A stretch of DNA of 64,000 nt from Candidatus Marinarcus aquaticus (GTDB lineage Bacteria > Campylobacterota > Campylobacteria > Campylobacterales > Arcobacteraceae): NCBI RefSeq assembly GCF_004116335.1, contig NZ_PDKN01000003.1, positions 248,001-312,000 of the forward strand, given 5' to 3'. The translations under genes were made by a program, and so were the position numbers. The notes under the pieces were generated by a model. That model did no database searches and was not told the DNA's origin. It saw only the letters and a program-made list of their open reading frames with translations. The first letter of the stretch is position 1. Every line of letters begins with the position of its first letter. Of the stretch, positions 17,250-24,699 are shown piece by piece.

Positions 17250-18503
17250 ATGAGTAAAGAAACAACAAACCAATGCGATTTTTGTGGAAAAGAGATACAA
17301 GAGGTTAAAAAAATCTTCAGCAGTGAGAAAGCACATATTTGTGATGAATGTATCACCATGTGTGCTTCTGTTTTAGATAAAGAGGTGCTTCAAGAAGCGA
17401 AGCAAGATTTTCAAAAAGGTTTAAGTGTTCCTGTTAAAATCAAAGAGCACTTAGATGATTATGTCATAGGACAAGATGAAGCGAAAAAAGTCTTGGCCGT
17501 TGCTTTATATAACCACTATAAACGTATTGATAAACCCATTCACAGAAACATTGAATTGGAAAAATCAAACATCATGCTTATTGGGCCTACGGGTTCTGGG
17601 AAAACACTGCTTGCTAAATCCTTAGCAAAAATCATGGATGTGCCATTTGCTATTGCCGATGCAACAGCATTAACCGAAGCTGGTTATGTGGGAGAAGATG
17701 TGGAGTCTATTCTTTCACGATTGCTTGCTGCAGCAGATTTTGATATTGAAAAAGCAAAACGTGGCATTGTTTATATTGATGAAATTGACAAAATTGCAAA
17801 CAAAAGTGAAAGTGCCACCAGTGGACGTGATGTAAGTGGTGAAGGAGTTCAACAAGGTCTATTAAAAATCTTAGAGGGTGCAGATGTGTATGTTCCAGTC
17901 AAAGGGAGCCGAAAAAACTCCAGTGCGGAGACGGTGCTTTTTGATACCACGCATGTTCTGTTTATCTGTGGTGGCGCTTTTGTGGGCTTACGCAAAGATA
18001 AAGAGAAAGAGAAAAGTGCCAAAATGGGATTTTTAAATGCTGATGAGCAAAAAAAAGAGAACAAACCCATTGAAGCCAAAGAGTTGATCTCTTTTGGTTT
18101 AATTCCAGAGTTCATTGGACGAATCCCCGTCATTGCTGAGTTGGATAAACTCTCTAAAGAGGATTTGATTAAAGTGCTTCAAGAGCCTAAAAATGCCATT
18201 ACAAAACAGTATGAAGTGTTGTTTGAATTGGATGGAGTAGAACTTTCATTTAACGATGAAGCACTTGAAGAAATTGCCACCATTGCTTATGAAAAAGATG
18301 TGGGAGCCAGAGGACTTCGAGGCATCATTGAAAAACTCATGTTACCAATTCAATATGAGATTCCATCCAAAAATGATTTAGAGAGCTGTACCATTACAAA
18401 AGAGTATATTAAAGAAGAAAAAGAGGTTGAACTCACCTATAAAAAGAAAGGGGCTAAAAAAGCTACTTCTAAAGAGATAGCGTACAATGATATTAAAAAA
18501 TAA
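17250..18503 (+). CDS. clpX: ATP-dependent protease unfoldase ClpX, nif-associated copy
   Basis: The AAA+ unfoldase that feeds proteins to ClpP. It has the N-terminal zinc finger (Cys9, Cys12, Cys31, Cys34), Walker A GPTGSGKT, pore loop GYVGEDVES, Walker B IVYIDEIDKIA and the IGRIPVIAELD segment. 417 residues is full length. clpP is not adjacent; the gene lies in the nifA block. A nif-linked extra clpX is known in Azotobacter vinelandii, where it affects turnover of nitrogenase biosynthetic proteins, so a similar role is plausible. Whether it is the only clpX of this genome cannot be seen. Confidence 0.95.
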   Translation: MSKETTNQCDFCGKEIQEVKKIFSSEKAHICDECITMCASVLDKEVLQEAKQDFQKGLSVPVKIKEHLDDYVIGQDEAKKVLAVALYNHYKRIDKPIHRNIELEKSNIMLIGPTGSGKTLLAKSLAKIMDVPFAIADATALTEAGYVGEDVESILSRLLAAADFDIEKAKRGIVYIDEIDKIANKSESATSGRDVSGEGVQQGLLKILEGADVYVPVKGSRKNSSAETVLFDTTHVLFICGGAFVGLRKDKEKEKSAKMGFLNADEQKKENKPIEAKELISFGLIPEFIGRIPVIAELDKLSKEDLIKVLQEPKNAITKQYEVLFELDGVELSFNDEALEEIATIAYEKDVGARGLRGIIEKLMLPIQYEIPSKNDLESCTITKEYIKEEKEVELTYKKKGAKKATSKEIAYNDIKK

Positions 18504-18948
18504 CCTGCACATAAAAGAGGCCCAAACAGAAGATATTCCTGCTTTGGTTGTTTTGCTTAAACAACTTTTTGCCATTGAAAAAGATTTTACTTTTGATTAT
18601 GACAAACACGCTCGTGCATTAAAGATGCTCATAGAGGATGAACACTGCGTTGTTGCTGTGGGTTTCTTTGAAGAAGAGCTCATTGCAATGCTCACCATGC
18701 AAACCGTTATCTCTACTGCCATTGGCGCCAAATCAGGCTTAATAGAGGACTTTGTAGTGGATGAAAACTACAAACACATGGGCGTAGGAAGTCACCTCTT
18801 ACACTACATGAAACAACAAGCACACGACAAAGGTTTTAAACGCCTACAATTGGTATGTGATAACTTCAATGAAAACGCCCAAGAGTTCTACAGCAAAAAA
18901 GAGTTTGTTAAGAGTAATTTAACGGCATGGTATTTGCAAACGGAATAA
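18487..18948 (+). CDS. GNAT-family N-acetyltransferase
   Basis: A 153-residue acetyltransferase of the GNAT fold, which moves an acetyl group from acetyl-CoA to an unknown amine. The CoA-binding motif is visible in VDENYKHMGVGSHLLHYMKQQA (R/Q-x-x-G-x-G/A type), followed by RLQLVCDNFNENAQEFYSKKEF. It overlaps the end of clpX by 17 bases and its stop codon lies within the sigma-54 promoter of the ferredoxin gene. The position suggests co-expression with nifA and clpX; the target is unknown. Confidence 0.88.
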   Translation: MILKNNLHIKEAQTEDIPALVVLLKQLFAIEKDFTFDYDKHARALKMLIEDEHCVVAVGFFEEELIAMLTMQTVISTAIGAKSGLIEDFVVDENYKHMGVGSHLLHYMKQQAHDKGFKRLQLVCDNFNENAQEFYSKKEFVKSNLTAWYLQTE

Positions 18949-18957
18949 ATTTTGCAT
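18941..18957 (+). promoter_or_regulatory. Sigma-54 promoter of the nif ferredoxin
   Basis: CGGAATAAATTTTGCAT has GG at 18942-18943 and GC at 18954-18955 separated by 10 bases, with the preferred TTTGCA end. The base before GG is C rather than T. It overlaps the stop codon of the acetyltransferase gene and lies about 35 bases before the ferredoxin start. Confidence 0.72.
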
Positions 18958-18990
18958 ACTCTTTTTATATTTTTATAAAAAGGATTTAAT

Positions 18991-19377
18991 ATGGCAGTTA
19001 GAATTACAGATGAGTGCATCAGTTGTGAAGCATGTGCAAGTGAGTGCCCAGTAGCAGCAATTTTAGAAGAGGGAAATGAAAAGAATCCATTTGATGATAT
19101 TTTCTATGTAAAACCAGAATCATGTGTTGAGTGTGTGGATCACGCCGATACACCAAGATGTGCAGAAGCCTGTCCAACGGAAGGTGCCATTGTTTGGGAT
19201 ATGCCTTATACAAGCGATTTTAATGATTACTATGCGTCTAAAAACGAAGAAGGTATTTATAAAATCCGAGAGCACAAGAAAAAAGGTTTAATGTTACCAA
19301 GTGTTAAAGAGCAAAAATTCATCGCTGAAGTATCTATGGAAGAGCGAGAGAGTGGTGCCAACGTCAGCGATTTTTAA
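18991..19377 (+). CDS. 2[4Fe-4S] ferredoxin, nif-associated
   Basis: A small electron carrier. The first cluster motif is CISCEACASECP (C-x2-C-x2-C-x3-C) and the second is CVECVDHADTPRCAEACP, in which the gap between the second and third Cys is enlarged, as in the FdxB/FdxN-type ferredoxins of nif clusters and Alvin-type ferredoxins. A 40-residue tail follows. The 128 residues are longer than clostridial ferredoxins. With its own sigma-54 promoter it is a likely direct electron donor to NifH. The Shine-Dalgarno (AAAAGGA) is clear. Confidence 0.92.
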   Translation: MAVRITDECISCEACASECPVAAILEEGNEKNPFDDIFYVKPESCVECVDHADTPRCAEACPTEGAIVWDMPYTSDFNDYYASKNEEGIYKIREHKKKGLMLPSVKEQKFIAEVSMEERESGANVSDF

Positions 19378-19390
19378 TTCAATGTCTGAC

Positions 19391-19422
19391 TTGACAATCG
19401 TTGTATTATAAGATATATTACG
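19391..19422 (+). promoter_or_regulatory. modE promoter overlapped by a ModE-type operator
   Basis: TTGACA (19391-19396), 17 bases, then TATATT (19414-19419) form a near-consensus sigma-70 promoter. A degenerate ModE palindrome (CGTTGTAT, 8-base spacer, ATATTACG; 19399-19422) covers the spacer and -10 box. Transcription should begin at about 19426, which is the A of the modE start codon, so the message may be leaderless; no Shine-Dalgarno is present. Confidence 0.72.
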
Positions 19423-19425
19423 CTT

Positions 19426-20199
19426 ATGAAAAAGAATATATTCGATGTCGATGGCAGTATTTGGATAAAGAAAGATAACCGAGGTTTTATTGGGAAGGGG
19501 CGTATTGAGCTTCTTCAGAATATTCAGATTTATGGTTCAATCTCTAAAGCCGCAAAAGAGATGAAGATGAGCTATAAAGCTGCATGGGACAGCGTGGATA
19601 TTATGAATAAACTTTCCAATAAACCTTTGGTGACAAAAGTAACCGGTGGTAAAGGCGGTGGGGGTACTGTCATTACCGCTTACGCAAAAGAACTTATAAA
19701 AGCTTACCAAGAAGTTTCATCTTTGTATCGAAACTACTTTGAAACACTCAGTGACTCATTCAATGCAAACTTACTGGATGAACAATTTGAAGAGCCAGTG
19801 TTTTGCAGACTCTCAGGTATTATTTGTGATAAAAAAAATGTGAATGAAACCTATGAACTCTCCATTAAATTAGCATGCAATCAAATCTTGACCTCTGTTG
19901 AGAGTAAAAAATTTGTCATGGGAAAGAGTTTAGAAATCAATGATGAAGTGAACTTCTTAATTGAAACCAACAATATCACTTTAACAAAAGATATCAACAA
20001 TAACAGTGCAAGAAATGTTTTAGAAGGAAAAGTGATAAACATCAGTGATGATGGCATCAGTGCAACCATTACAATTGATTGTGGAGCCAAAGATATCATC
20101 TACTCTAAAATCACCACATCAAGCTATAAAAAACTTGATATAAAAATAGCTGACACTCTGTACGCTTCGTTTAAAGCCTTTAATATCACCATTATTTAA
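19426..20199 (+). CDS. modE: Molybdate-responsive regulator ModE
   Basis: A dimeric DNA-binding protein that senses molybdate. The N-terminal winged helix is visible (ISKAAKEMKMSYKAAWDSVD, then the glycine-rich wing GGKGGGGTVIT), followed by two C-terminal TOBE domains (about residues 125-188 and 193-257) that bind molybdate. 257 residues is normal for full-length ModE. It closes the nif/mod island. Matching palindromes lie before the mod operon (5533-5605) and over its own promoter. It may also tune nif expression to molybdenum supply, but no ModE palindrome was seen before nifH. Confidence 0.95.
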   Translation: MKKNIFDVDGSIWIKKDNRGFIGKGRIELLQNIQIYGSISKAAKEMKMSYKAAWDSVDIMNKLSNKPLVTKVTGGKGGGGTVITAYAKELIKAYQEVSSLYRNYFETLSDSFNANLLDEQFEEPVFCRLSGIICDKKNVNETYELSIKLACNQILTSVESKKFVMGKSLEINDEVNFLIETNNITLTKDINNNSARNVLEGKVINISDDGISATITIDCGAKDIIYSKITTSSYKKLDIKIADTLYASFKAFNITII

Positions 20200-20606
20200 A
20201 CAATGGCATAGACCAAGAGTGCATAACGTACAAACTTTGCAATCAATACTAAAAGAAAGAACCATTTAAAAGGGTATTTTAATACGCCTGCTATAAAGGT
20301 CAATGGATCACCAATAATGGGCATCCATGAAAGCAGTAAAGAGTAACCTCCATATTTATAAAAAAAGTTTTGATACTTTTGAAGAGTTGCTTTTTTGATG
20401 TAACCTTTGTGCTCTAAGTAGTCTTCCCCTTTTAAACCCAACCAATAATTAATACAGGAGCCTAAAGTGTTTCCTGCTGTGGCAACAATGAGCAAGAGTG
20501 TTATTGCATGCCCCTGTTGAACATCATAAATCAGTAAAGCTTCACTTCCCAATGGAAACAGTGTGGCAGAAATAAGTGCACTAAAAAAGAGTGTGATATA
20601 AACCAT
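20196..20606 (-). CDS. YqaA-like inner-membrane protein (DedA/SNARE-associated family)
   Basis: A 136-residue integral membrane protein with about four helices. The start LFFSALISATLFPLGSEALL is typical of YqaA proteins, and the loop LSWMPIIGDPLTFIAGVL matches the conserved Gly-Asp-Pro segment of the DedA superfamily. The transport role of this family is not firmly known. It converges on modE, and the two stop codons overlap by 4 bases. It has no partner gene. Confidence 0.87.
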   Translation of the reverse strand: MVYITLFFSALISATLFPLGSEALLIYDVQQGHAITLLLIVATAGNTLGSCINYWLGLKGEDYLEHKGYIKKATLQKYQNFFYKYGGYSLLLSWMPIIGDPLTFIAGVLKYPFKWFFLLVLIAKFVRYALLVYAIV

Positions 20607-20721
20607 GAGGCATTATAACCAAATTGGCATGAAGTAATTTATGCGTTTATATAGAATTTAAGATTTTTTCGATAGAATTTTACCTCTTAAAGAGGAACAT
20701 TGAGAGTACATTGGTATTTTG

Positions 20722-20831
20722 AATGCTCTTCTTTAGCCCCTTACAATCATTCTTAGAGACAACGCCCCAGGGTGGGAACACAGCAAGGCACCTCTATTTT
20801 TGGTGTGTTTGGGTACCTGAAGAAGAGTGCT
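20722..20831 (+). ncRNA. ffs: Signal recognition particle RNA (4.5S type)
   Basis: The conserved domain IV is clear: CAGG-GUG-GGAA-CAC-AGCA (20768-20784), that is, a GGAA tetraloop on a 3-bp stem flanked by the CAGG and AGCA internal loop, exactly as in bacterial SRP RNA. The ends pair as well: CTCTTCTTTAG (20726-20736) with CTGAAGAAGAG (20817-20827). The RNA binds Ffh to target membrane proteins. Exact ends are uncertain by several bases. A strong terminator overlaps its 3' end. Confidence 0.88.
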
Positions 20832-20857
20832 TTGATTTTTTCAAGCACTCTTTTTTT
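20824..20857 (+). terminator. Terminator of the SRP RNA
   Basis: AGAGTGCTT (20824-20832) pairs with AAGCACTCT (20843-20851), followed by a T-run. It lies between the convergent SRP RNA and pirin genes and could serve both. Confidence 0.9.
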
Positions 20858-20862
20858 ATGCC

Positions 20863-21570
20863 TTAATGCAATGACTGTGCCATCTCGATACATAAAAATT
20901 CTGAATTTTTTAATGCTTTTATCTTTAAAAACTCGGTATCTTGTACTTTTAAAGCATCCGATTGTGTTAAAACTTTGTCATTAAAAGAGGTTTCCCCTTT
21001 AATTTGTACCATATAGAGTTGTCGATTTTTTTTAATATTCAACTCCAACTCCTTATGTGCCTCTAACTGACTCACAAAAATATTCACATCTTGATGTAAT
21101 TTTACAGGTGCATTACCTTCTAAAGAAGAGACCATATGCAGTAATTTGTTCTTTTTCTCAGCTTCATTGAACTTGTATGATCCATACAGAGGTTCTAAAC
21201 CTTTAGCGGGAGGCAATATCCAAATTTGAAGCAGTCGTAAATCACTTTTGCCATGATTATACTCACTGTGTAATACACCTGTTCCTGCACTCATGTATTG
21301 CACTTCGCCTGGATGAAGGGTCTCTTTATTTCCCATAGAATCTTCATGGGTGATTTCACCATCAATGATATATGAAATAATCTCCATATCTTTATGTGGA
21401 TGCATGCCAAAACCACTGTTGGGATGGACAATATCATCATTGAGTACTCTTAGTACTCCAAAATTCATATTGTGTCTGTCATGATATTGTGCAAAACTGA
21501 AATGAAAACGACTCTCTAGCCAACCTTCATTGGCTAAAAACATCTGTTCTTTTGGAATTTTTGTTAACAT
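20863..21570 (-). CDS. Pirin-family protein
   Basis: A cupin protein of 235 residues. The metal-binding histidines are seen in GMHPHKDMEIISYIIDGEITHEDSMG (His-x-His and a later His) and a Glu in HSEYNHGKSD, as in YhhW-type pirins, some of which cleave quercetin with O2. It is the last gene of the minus-strand run yceI - dioxygenase - pirin, 9 bases after the dioxygenase gene. Control by the adjacent MarR protein is likely, since MarR-type operators precede the run. Enzyme activity is inferred from the family only. Confidence 0.9.
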   Translation of the reverse strand: MLTKIPKEQMFLANEGWLESRFHFSFAQYHDRHNMNFGVLRVLNDDIVHPNSGFGMHPHKDMEIISYIIDGEITHEDSMGNKETLHPGEVQYMSAGTGVLHSEYNHGKSDLRLLQIWILPPAKGLEPLYGSYKFNEAEKKNKLLHMVSSLEGNAPVKLHQDVNIFVSQLEAHKELELNIKKNRQLYMVQIKGETSFNDKVLTQSDALKVQDTEFLKIKALKNSEFLCIEMAQSLH

Positions 21571-21579
21571 TGTATCTCC

Positions 21580-22338
21580 TTATTGAAAAGAGTAACTCTC
21601 CATGGATATATTACCATAGACAAACTCACTGTTAAAAGAGGTTGCTTTTTGATTTTGACTTGCACCCAAAGCAATCAACAGTGGCGTGAAGTGTTCACTT
21701 GTGTGGTGATTTTTTTTAAAATAAGGCAATTTTTCATACTCTAAAATCTTTTTATACTCACCCATTTCAAGCGCCTCTTTTATCTGTTCGTTAAAGAGTG
21801 TAGCGTATTTGGGAGTATGACTATTTGTAGGGTCAATATCGTATAAATTATGAGTGATTGAACCACTGAAAACCAACAGTGCTTCATCTTTTAAAACTTT
21901 CAAGGCTTCTCCAAACTCAAAGTACTCTTGCGCACTGAAATACGCAGGCAAGCTCAGTTGAATCACTGGGATATCCAATGTCTCATACATCATGCTTAAT
22001 GCCGTCCAAACCCCATGGTCAAAACTTTGTCGTAAAGGATTGACTTGGATATTCAGTGCCTCCAGTCTGTTTAAAAGATGTTTTGACGTTGCTTCATCAC
22101 TTGCAATATCATAAGTAAACTCATACAACTCTTTTTCAAAACCGTAAAAGTCATACATCAAGGTGTTTGTTTTTGGGTAAATCATCTCAATGCATGAACT
22201 CACCCAATGAGATGATATCACCACGATGTACTTTGGCTTATCCAATGTACTTGCAAATGAACGCAGATTTTTTTTAGTCTCTCCTGCTTTAAGAATGGTA
22301 TTGGGTGCACCATGTGATATAAACAGTGTGGGAAACAT
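21580..22338 (-). CDS. Class III extradiol ring-cleavage dioxygenase (LigB/YgiD-like)
   Basis: A 252-residue protein of the LigB superfamily, which opens aromatic diols or related compounds with a mononuclear metal. Features are LFISHGAPNTILK at the start (metal His), VISSHWVSS (metal His), FDHGVWTALSMMY and a late HTSEHFTPLLIALGA, all typical of the YgiD/DODA-like group. It is the middle gene of the yceI-dioxygenase-pirin run. Together with pirin and MarR this points to a response to phenolic or quinone-like compounds, which is inference. Confidence 0.92.
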   Translation of the reverse strand: MFPTLFISHGAPNTILKAGETKKNLRSFASTLDKPKYIVVISSHWVSSCIEMIYPKTNTLMYDFYGFEKELYEFTYDIASDEATSKHLLNRLEALNIQVNPLRQSFDHGVWTALSMMYETLDIPVIQLSLPAYFSAQEYFEFGEALKVLKDEALLVFSGSITHNLYDIDPTNSHTPKYATLFNEQIKEALEMGEYKKILEYEKLPYFKKNHHTSEHFTPLLIALGASQNQKATSFNSEFVYGNISMESYSFQ

Positions 22339-22367
22339 TTAAACTCCTTTCATCTGCAAGCAAAAAA

Positions 22368-22934
22368 TTACTTCGCTAAAACACCTTCTAATTCAATCTC
22401 TAATTTGACTTCTTCACCAACGGCAACACCACCCGCTTCTAATACTTTATTCCAAGTAATACCAAAATCTTTTCGGTTGATTTTACCATTGAGTGCCAAA
22501 CCAACTCTTTGATTTCCCCATGGATCTTTTATCACCCCATTATTTTCAAGCTCCATGACAATCTCTTTACTCACACCTTTCATACTCAAAGTTCCATACG
22601 CTTTATCACCCTCTACTTTATTAAGTGTGTAGCTGATTTCTGGATATTTTTGCACATCTAATAAATCTTGTGCTCGTAAATGTTCATCTCTTTTTTCATC
22701 TGACGTATTAATGGATGCGGTTTCAACTTGACCCTTAATTGCTTTTACACTATTTGAGTTCTCATCGTACTCTATGTTTCCAGTAAATGTATCAAATTGA
22801 CCTTTTACATTTGAAATCATCATGTGTTTTATTTTAAAACCCACGTGTGAATGACTTGCATCTATGTTATATGTACCTGCAAAGAGTGACCCTGCAACAA
22901 AAACTGATAATAAACCTAATTTAAAAACTTTCAT
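22368..22934 (-). CDS. YceI-family periplasmic protein
   Basis: A secreted lipocalin-like protein of 188 residues with a signal peptide (LGLLSVFVAGSLFA) and the family start YNIDASHSHVGFKIKHMMISNVKGQF. YceI proteins bind long isoprenoid or fatty molecules in a beta-barrel. The late GITWNKVLEAGGVAVGEEVKLEIELEG is also typical. It is the first gene of the minus-strand run with the dioxygenase and pirin, and a MarR-type palindrome lies 11 bases upstream of its start. A second, more distant YceI protein is at 58290. Confidence 0.94.
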   Translation of the reverse strand: MKVFKLGLLSVFVAGSLFAGTYNIDASHSHVGFKIKHMMISNVKGQFDTFTGNIEYDENSNSVKAIKGQVETASINTSDEKRDEHLRAQDLLDVQKYPEISYTLNKVEGDKAYGTLSMKGVSKEIVMELENNGVIKDPWGNQRVGLALNGKINRKDFGITWNKVLEAGGVAVGEEVKLEIELEGVLAK

Positions 22935-22944
22935 AATCTTCCTT

Positions 22945-22960
22945 AATACTAATTAGTAAT
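22945..22960 (-). promoter_or_regulatory. MarR-type operator before yceI
   Basis: The core TACTAATTAGTA (22947-22958) is a perfect palindrome, identical to the core before the marR gene. It lies directly before the yceI ribosome site. Confidence 0.75.
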
Positions 22961-22977
22961 ACAAATCTAAAAAAAAG

Positions 22978-23436
22978 CTACTGTGATTTCTGTAACTTAT
23001 ATAATAGAGTATATAATGTTTCCAACTCATTTTCATCTAACTCTTTGAAATACTCTTCAAAGTTTTTGGCATGTTGTGGAAACAACTTTTCAATCACCTC
23101 TCGACCTTTTTGGGTGATAGAGAGAATTGAAGCTCTTTTATCGTTCACATCTTGAAGCGAATCGATAAACCCATCACGTTTTAAATTTTTAACCACTACG
23201 GTGATGTTGCCTGGAGTGCTCATTGTTAATTTAGTAATTGAGCCAATATTCAAATCTCCTCTGTGGTACAACACTTCCAAAACTTGGAACTGGTTCATGG
23301 TTAAACCAAAAGATTGAATATAGACAGACTCTTTTGCTCTGATTTTATTGTATGCACGGTAGATTTGCATCCATGTGCGCATCGCATTGTCTGCTTTAAA
23401 ACCATAACTTTTTACATCTTCTCTTCTCATATTCAC
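22978..23436 (-). CDS. MarR-family transcriptional regulator
   Basis: A 152-residue winged-helix regulator. The DNA-binding part is visible as LTMNQFQVLEVLYHRGDLNIGSITKLTMSTPGNITVVVKNLKRDGFI, followed by the wing DVNDKRASILSITQKGREV. One cysteine-free chain, so a Cys-based sensing switch is unlikely. It sits divergently from nothing but upstream of yceI on the same strand, with its own promoter holding a palindrome. The same palindrome before yceI suggests it represses itself and the yceI-dioxygenase-pirin genes, probably in response to a phenolic ligand. Confidence 0.93.
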   Translation of the reverse strand: MNMRREDVKSYGFKADNAMRTWMQIYRAYNKIRAKESVYIQSFGLTMNQFQVLEVLYHRGDLNIGSITKLTMSTPGNITVVVKNLKRDGFIDSLQDVNDKRASILSITQKGREVIEKLFPQHAKNFEEYFKELDENELETLYTLLYKLQKSQ

Positions 23437-23451
23437 CTCTTTATGAGTGCA

Positions 23452-23481
23452 ATTATAATACTAATTAGTATTATTTGTCAA
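23452..23481 (-). promoter_or_regulatory. marR promoter with palindromic operator in the spacer
   Basis: On the minus strand TTGACA (23481-23476) and TATAAT (23457-23452) are 18 bases apart. The perfect 16-bp palindrome AATACTAATTAGTATT (23457-23472) lies between them, so a bound MarR would block RNA polymerase. Confidence 0.82.
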
Positions 23482-23515
23482 GGGTTTTTAAAAAATTTTT
23501 AAAATTCAGAGAAAA

Positions 23516-24136
23516 TCAAAGCAAGTCTGAGAAATCTGTATTGTGTATAAAGACCTTCTTTGTACGTTTGTTATAGATAAATCTCGGGTCTTTTAAACGC
23601 AATCTTGTTACGATGATTTTTTTAATATCCGCATCACTTTTATCGTGTTGCTTTAAATAGAGTGTGAAATCATTGATAGAGATATACTTCTCTTCTTGTG
23701 ATTTGAGTTCTTGTTGCAGTTGCGGTTTATAGATTGAACGCATCTCATTAAACGCACTTTGCAAGAGTTTGATTTCAGAATTAAAGACTTTGATGATACG
23801 CTTTTGGTTCTTCTCTAAACGTCTGACCTCATTTTGGTACTGCTCTTTTAAAAACGCAATGCTTTGTTTGAGTATCGAGATTTGTTCATCTTTGGCTTTA
23901 ACGACCTCTGTAATCACCTCTTGATTAAAAGAGGGAGCTTGTTGAGCAGTAGGCTCAGCCTGTTTTGGATTGGATTGTTCATTTTGCGCATTGTGCATGA
24001 ACTCCGTCACGTACACAAAGGTTTTCCCTCCTTGTTTAAGTGATTTGAGTTGTCCATTCTTAATACGGTAATGTACCCCTTGTAAAGACAAGCCTAAAAG
24101 TTGTGCTGCTTCACTCGTTGTGACCAATCTCTCCAA
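23516..24136 (-). CDS. HTH/coiled-coil DNA-binding protein
   Basis: A 206-residue cytoplasmic protein. The N-terminus is a MerR/excisionase-like helix-turn-helix (TTSEAAQLLGLSLQGVHYRIKNGQLKSLKQGGK, then YV), followed by a Gln/Pro-rich linker (about 50-75), a long charged coiled coil (about 80-150) and a basic C-terminal domain (RLRLKDPRFIYNKRTKKVFIH). I do not recognise a named family. The layout suggests a dimeric DNA-binding protein that could organise DNA or act as a regulator. It lies 9 bases after queF on the same strand. Confidence 0.82.
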   Translation of the reverse strand: MERLVTTSEAAQLLGLSLQGVHYRIKNGQLKSLKQGGKTFVYVTEFMHNAQNEQSNPKQAEPTAQQAPSFNQEVITEVVKAKDEQISILKQSIAFLKEQYQNEVRRLEKNQKRIIKVFNSEIKLLQSAFNEMRSIYKPQLQQELKSQEEKYISINDFTLYLKQHDKSDADIKKIIVTRLRLKDPRFIYNKRTKKVFIHNTDFSDLL

Positions 24137-24145
24137 ACTGAAACC

Positions 24146-24523
24146 CTACATCTTACTTGAATCAATTTCAATAACCGTGTGGACATTTCCTCTTGGTTTA
24201 AAGTCCGCAATCACTTTCATCCACTTTGGTTCAAGTTTATTATAAAGCGTGTCAAAAATCTCATTTGCAGAGTTTTCATGTGAAATTTCTCTGTTCATAA
24301 ATGAGTTGATATAGAGTTTCAAGGCTTTTAATTCCACAACTAATTTGTTTGGGATGTACTCTATTTTAATGGTTGCAAAATCAGGATACCCACTTCGTGG
24401 ACATTTTGCCATAAATTCTGGAAGTTCAATATTGATTGTGTAGCTTTTTTCGTGCTGATTTGGCCAAAAATTCTCTTCTTTATTGATGTCAAACTCTACA
24501 ATCTCTTTTTCACCATATTTCAT
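24146..24523 (-). CDS. queF: NADPH-dependent 7-cyano-7-deazaguanine reductase QueF
   Basis: QueF reduces preQ0 to preQ1 in the synthesis of the tRNA base queuosine. The short, single-domain type is seen (125 residues) with the catalytic Cys in MAKCPRSGYPDFATIKIEY, the LVELKALKLYINSFMNREISHEN segment (QueF motif and substrate Glu/His) and FKPRGNVHTVIEI at the end. It is followed by the HTH/coiled-coil gene. No preQ1 riboswitch was recognised upstream. Confidence 0.96.
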   Translation of the reverse strand: MKYGEKEIVEFDINKEENFWPNQHEKSYTINIELPEFMAKCPRSGYPDFATIKIEYIPNKLVVELKALKLYINSFMNREISHENSANEIFDTLYNKLEPKWMKVIADFKPRGNVHTVIEIDSSKM

Positions 24524-24637
24524 TGATTATTTACCTTTTAGTTTATTTTAAATATATTTTGTTATTGCTAGGAAGTACCATTTTACCTAAATTATTCTTA
24601 CAAATATGGCAGGCTAACCTTACATTTTCCATATAAG

Positions 24638-24666
24638 TTGGGTTTCAATGTTAAATATTGTATAAT
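24638..24666 (+). promoter_or_regulatory. Sigma-70 promoter of the flavin reductase gene
   Basis: TTGGGT (24638-24643), 17 bases, TATAAT (24661-24666). It lies upstream of the GTG start at 24700, so an in-frame TTG at 24658, inside the promoter, cannot be the start. Confidence 0.72.
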
Positions 24667-24699
24667 GCGTTTCCAAATTTCACACCCAAGGAGAAAAAA

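Noticed and set aside
24524-24600. preQ1 riboswitch upstream of queF
   Set aside because: No C-rich loop and A-rich tail of a preQ1-I pseudoknot could be found.
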